Shown piece after piece: positions 4,058-6,086 of a DNA stretch of 6,086 nucleotides. The notes under the pieces were generated by a model, which was given only the letters and a program-made list of their open reading frames with translations, searched no databases and was not told the origin of the DNA. The number at the start of each line of letters is the position of its first letter. Position 1 is the stretch's first letter. Source of the DNA: JAYGED01 sp046582565 (GTDB taxonomy: Bacteria; Pseudomonadota; Alphaproteobacteria; JAAXGF01); assembly GCA_046582565.1 (NCBI GenBank), contig JAYGED010000011.1:1-6086 (forward strand), in the 5' to 3' direction. Made by a program: the position numbers and the translations under genes.

Positions 4058-6086
4058 ATGACCGACGCTCTCAGAAGGAATGGCGACAACCCGACGAACG
4101 GCATGGTGCTCGAAGCCTTTTTCGAGACTCTGCCCATGGGCCTCATGCTGTTTGACGAGCAAGACCGGTTGTTGAAGTGCAACGCCCCGGCGCGCGATTT
4201 CTTCTCGGCTATCGACGAAGACATCAAACCCGGCATCTGTTTTGAGGATCTGGCGCGGCATATGGCCGACAAGGCGGTCAGGCGCGACGGCCTAGACGCC
4301 GATGAATGGCTCGCTCAGCGGCTTTCGCAGCATCGCAACAGCGACGAAGAGTTCGAGGAGCAACTCGCCGACGGGCGCTGGCTGCGGGTCGACCAAAGCC
4401 TGGTGGACGATGTCGGCGCCATGGTGATCTATCGCGACATCACGGAGCGTAAATCCCATGAGCAGGACATCCTCGAAAGCGTTATCCGCTATCAAAATCT
4501 CAACGAGATCGGCGTCGCCCTGTCGGCGGAAAAGAATGTCGATCGCTTGCTGGAGATGATTCTCCACGAGGCCAAGAAAATTTCCAACGCAGACGGTGGA
4601 ACGATCTACCTCTACGTCAACGAGGAGGACAGCGACTGGGCCCCCGAAGGCCGCCTCGATGCGCGTAGCGGCGGCGACCGGCGCAGCAATTATGATCGGC
4701 GAGAACCGCTGGTCTCGAAAGGTCAGACCACCGATCAGGCCAAACCACAGCCTGCCAGGAACGAGCCCGCCGGGAACGAGCCCGCCGGGAACGAGCCCGT
4801 CAAAAAGCGAAGCGACCGGCGCGACGGCGTCGATCAACGGGCGCGTCTCGACTCCCTGAAATTCGCCATCATGCTCAACGACACGCTGAACATCGCCCTG
4901 GGCGGCACCACGGGCAAGGAAATACCCTTTTCGCCGATACTTATCTACGACCCGGTTACCGGCAAGGGCAATCACAAGAATATCGCCACCATGGCCGCCC
5001 TGACCGGCAACACCGTGGACATTCCCGATGCCTATAATTCGAAGGATTTCGATTTTTCCGGGACCAAGAAGTTTGACGCCGCCAACGGTTATCACTCGAA
5101 ATCCTTCCTCACGATCCCGATGAAAAACAAGGCGGATGAAGTTATCGGCGTCCTACAATTGATCAACGCCCGCGACCCGGAAAGCGGTGAGACGATCGCC
5201 TTCAAAGCCGCGGATCGCGAGATCGTCGAATCCCTTGCCTCCCAGGCAGCGATAACCATCGACAACCAGATACTGCTCGAAGGTCAGAAGGAGCTTCTCG
5301 ATTCCTTCATTCAGCTTATCGCCGGCGCCATCGATGAAAAATCGTCCTATACGGGCGGCCATTGCGAACGGGTGCCCGAGCTGACCGAAATGCTTGCCGA
5401 AGCCGCCTGCCAGGTAACCGAAGGCCCGTTCAGGGATTTTCAGCTCACACCGGAAGAGAAATACGAACTTCATATAGCCGGCTGGCTGCACGACTGCGGC
5501 AAGGTGACAACGCCGGAATATGTGGTCGACAAAGCGACCAAGCTTGAAACGATCTATGACCGTATCGAGACGATTGCTACCCGCTTTGAAGTCCTCAAAC
5601 GCGACGCCGAGATCGCCTATCTCAAGGACCTGTCTCGCATGGATTTGCCAGGGGACGGTGTCGACCGGGACGGCGTCGACCGCGCCCGGCGCGAGGCGCA
5701 GTACAAAGACGAGATCGACCAGATCGAATCCGATCGCGAATTCATCAAGCATGCCAACATCGGCGGCGAATCCATGGATGAGGAAAAACAACAGCGCGTG
5801 CGCCGTATCGCCGCCATGACCTGGCACGGGATGAGCGGTGAGGAAGAACCGTTCCTCGACGAAAATGAACTTTACAATCTCTGCATCAGCCGCGGCACCT
5901 TGCCCAGGGAAGAACGCGATGTCATCAACGACCATATCGTGGTGACCATCGATATGCTCGCCAAGCTGCCCTTCCCCAAAAATCTCCGTCGGGTTCCCGA
6001 ATATGCCGGCGGCCATCACGAAAAAATGGACGGGACCGGCTATCCCCGTGGTCTCAAACGCGAGGAGATGTCGTTGCCGGCCCGGA
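4058..6086 (+). CDS. PAS-GAF-HD-GYP protein, probable c-di-GMP phosphodiesterase (3' partial)
   Basis: Open from ATG 4058 to the window end with no stop: 676 residues, C-terminus missing. Residues about 16-130 form a PAS-like domain (FFETLPMGLMLFD to VIYRDITERK). About 145-405 are a GAF domain (ADGGTIYLY, NDTLNIALGG, GYHSKSFLTIPM, VIGVLQLINARDPESGE). From about 412 comes an HD-GYP domain with H435, H478-D479, K482, H626, H653-H654 and DGTGYP (658-663). In characterised HD-GYPs these bind two or three metals and hydrolyse cyclic di-GMP to pGpG or GMP. Position 431, where I recall some trinuclear enzymes having Glu, is Tyr. The last Asp ligand should lie just past the window edge. No membrane segment is seen, so the protein is probably cytosolic and tuned by PAS/GAF ligands. 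Oddities: a charged insert inside GAF (about 191-266) and a long insert within HD-GYP (about 500-610). The start is unsupported by a Shine-Dalgarno; ATG 4103 (residue 16) is an alternative. Confidence 0.93.
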   Translation, partial: MTDALRRNGDNPTNGMVLEAFFETLPMGLMLFDEQDRLLKCNAPARDFFSAIDEDIKPGICFEDLARHMADKAVRRDGLDADEWLAQRLSQHRNSDEEFEEQLADGRWLRVDQSLVDDVGAMVIYRDITERKSHEQDILESVIRYQNLNEIGVALSAEKNVDRLLEMILHEAKKISNADGGTIYLYVNEEDSDWAPEGRLDARSGGDRRSNYDRREPLVSKGQTTDQAKPQPARNEPAGNEPAGNEPVKKRSDRRDGVDQRARLDSLKFAIMLNDTLNIALGGTTGKEIPFSPILIYDPVTGKGNHKNIATMAALTGNTVDIPDAYNSKDFDFSGTKKFDAANGYHSKSFLTIPMKNKADEVIGVLQLINARDPESGETIAFKAADREIVESLASQAAITIDNQILLEGQKELLDSFIQLIAGAIDEKSSYTGGHCERVPELTEMLAEAACQVTEGPFRDFQLTPEEKYELHIAGWLHDCGKVTTPEYVVDKATKLETIYDRIETIATRFEVLKRDAEIAYLKDLSRMDLPGDGVDRDGVDRARREAQYKDEIDQIESDREFIKHANIGGESMDEEKQQRVRRIAAMTWHGMSGEEEPFLDENELYNLCISRGTLPREERDVINDHIVVTIDMLAKLPFPKNLRRVPEYAGGHHEKMDGTGYPRGLKREEMSLPAR
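4757..4801 (+). repeat. Three 15-bp tandem repeats encoding a pentapeptide
   Basis: Three consecutive 15-base units (4757-4771, 4772-4786, 4787-4801) read (A/G)GGAACGAGCCCG(C/T)C with one mismatch each in the first and last. They are in frame with the HD-GYP gene and encode RNEPA-GNEPA-GNEPV (residues 234-248) within the insert of the GAF domain. Near identity at the DNA level points to recent slippage; the unit length keeps the frame whatever the copy number. Confidence 0.93.
5654..5683 (+). repeat. Two 15-bp tandem repeats encoding DGVDR
   Basis: Two adjacent 15-base units, GACGGTGTCGACCGG and GACGGCGTCGACCGC, differ at two bases and encode DGVDR-DGVDR (residues 533-542) in the insert between the HD and GYP halves of the HD-GYP domain. 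The copy looks like a small in-frame duplication. Confidence 0.85.

Noticed and set aside
4628..4855. Frameshift or assembly error in the GAF domain
   Set aside because: The frame stays open through the insert and GAF homology resumes in the same frame after it, and the repeats are multiples of three, so an in-frame insertion explains it better.
4292..5095. 267-codon minus-strand open frame
   Set aside because: Antisense to the PAS-GAF region of the HD-GYP gene. Its VPGGL repeats are just the reverse reading of the 15-bp repeat.
5153..6019. 288-codon minus-strand open frame
   Set aside because: Antisense to the HD-GYP domain, whose catalytic motifs are intact on the plus strand; no family resemblance in the antisense product.

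Overview
The window reads as a GC-rich (about 60%) chromosomal segment of a proteobacterium, most likely a marine or soil alphaproteobacterium. Reasons are codon use rich in GCC/GGC/CTG, the family make-up, and the small 'virulence factor' protein next to DUF1638 and a corrinoid protein, a set I associate with alphaproteobacteria. The genus cannot be fixed by reading alone. The first 17 bases match the 3' end of the Illumina TruSeq adapter, so the window starts at a contig end and those bases are not genomic.

Minus strand, 20-1682: three tightly packed genes transcribed toward the left edge. In order of transcription they encode a cobalamin-binding methyltransferase corrinoid protein (1682-963), a DUF1638 protein (950-291) and a small 'virulence factor' family protein (322-20), which overlaps the DUF1638 gene by 32 bases. 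This looks like the first part of a corrinoid- and tetrahydrofolate-dependent C1 (methyl) transfer operon. The substrate methyltransferase, the folate enzymes and the corrinoid reactivator are not in the window and may lie beyond the contig end.

Divergent gap, 1683-1958: about 276 bases between the corrinoid gene and the oppositely oriented transporter gene, holding several short inverted repeats and no convincing gene.

Plus strand, 1959-6086: an EamA/DMT-family ten-helix inner-membrane transporter (1959-2921), then a tandem-domain universal stress protein (3071-3943) with a strong ribosome binding site and a candidate promoter whose -35 box sits inside a short dyad. Last is a large PAS-GAF-HD-GYP protein (4058 to beyond the right edge), a probable cyclic-di-GMP phosphodiesterase. 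Its GAF domain is interrupted by a charged low-complexity insert carrying a tandem pentapeptide repeat. The HD-GYP domain has a long insert between its HD and GYP halves.

The plus-strand genes look like separate transcription units (gaps of 149 and 114 bases) linked loosely by stress and signalling themes. I see no mobile element, CRISPR array, tRNA or rRNA. The parts least covered by standard annotation are the DUF1638/virulence-factor/corrinoid set and the repeat-bearing insert in the GAF domain.
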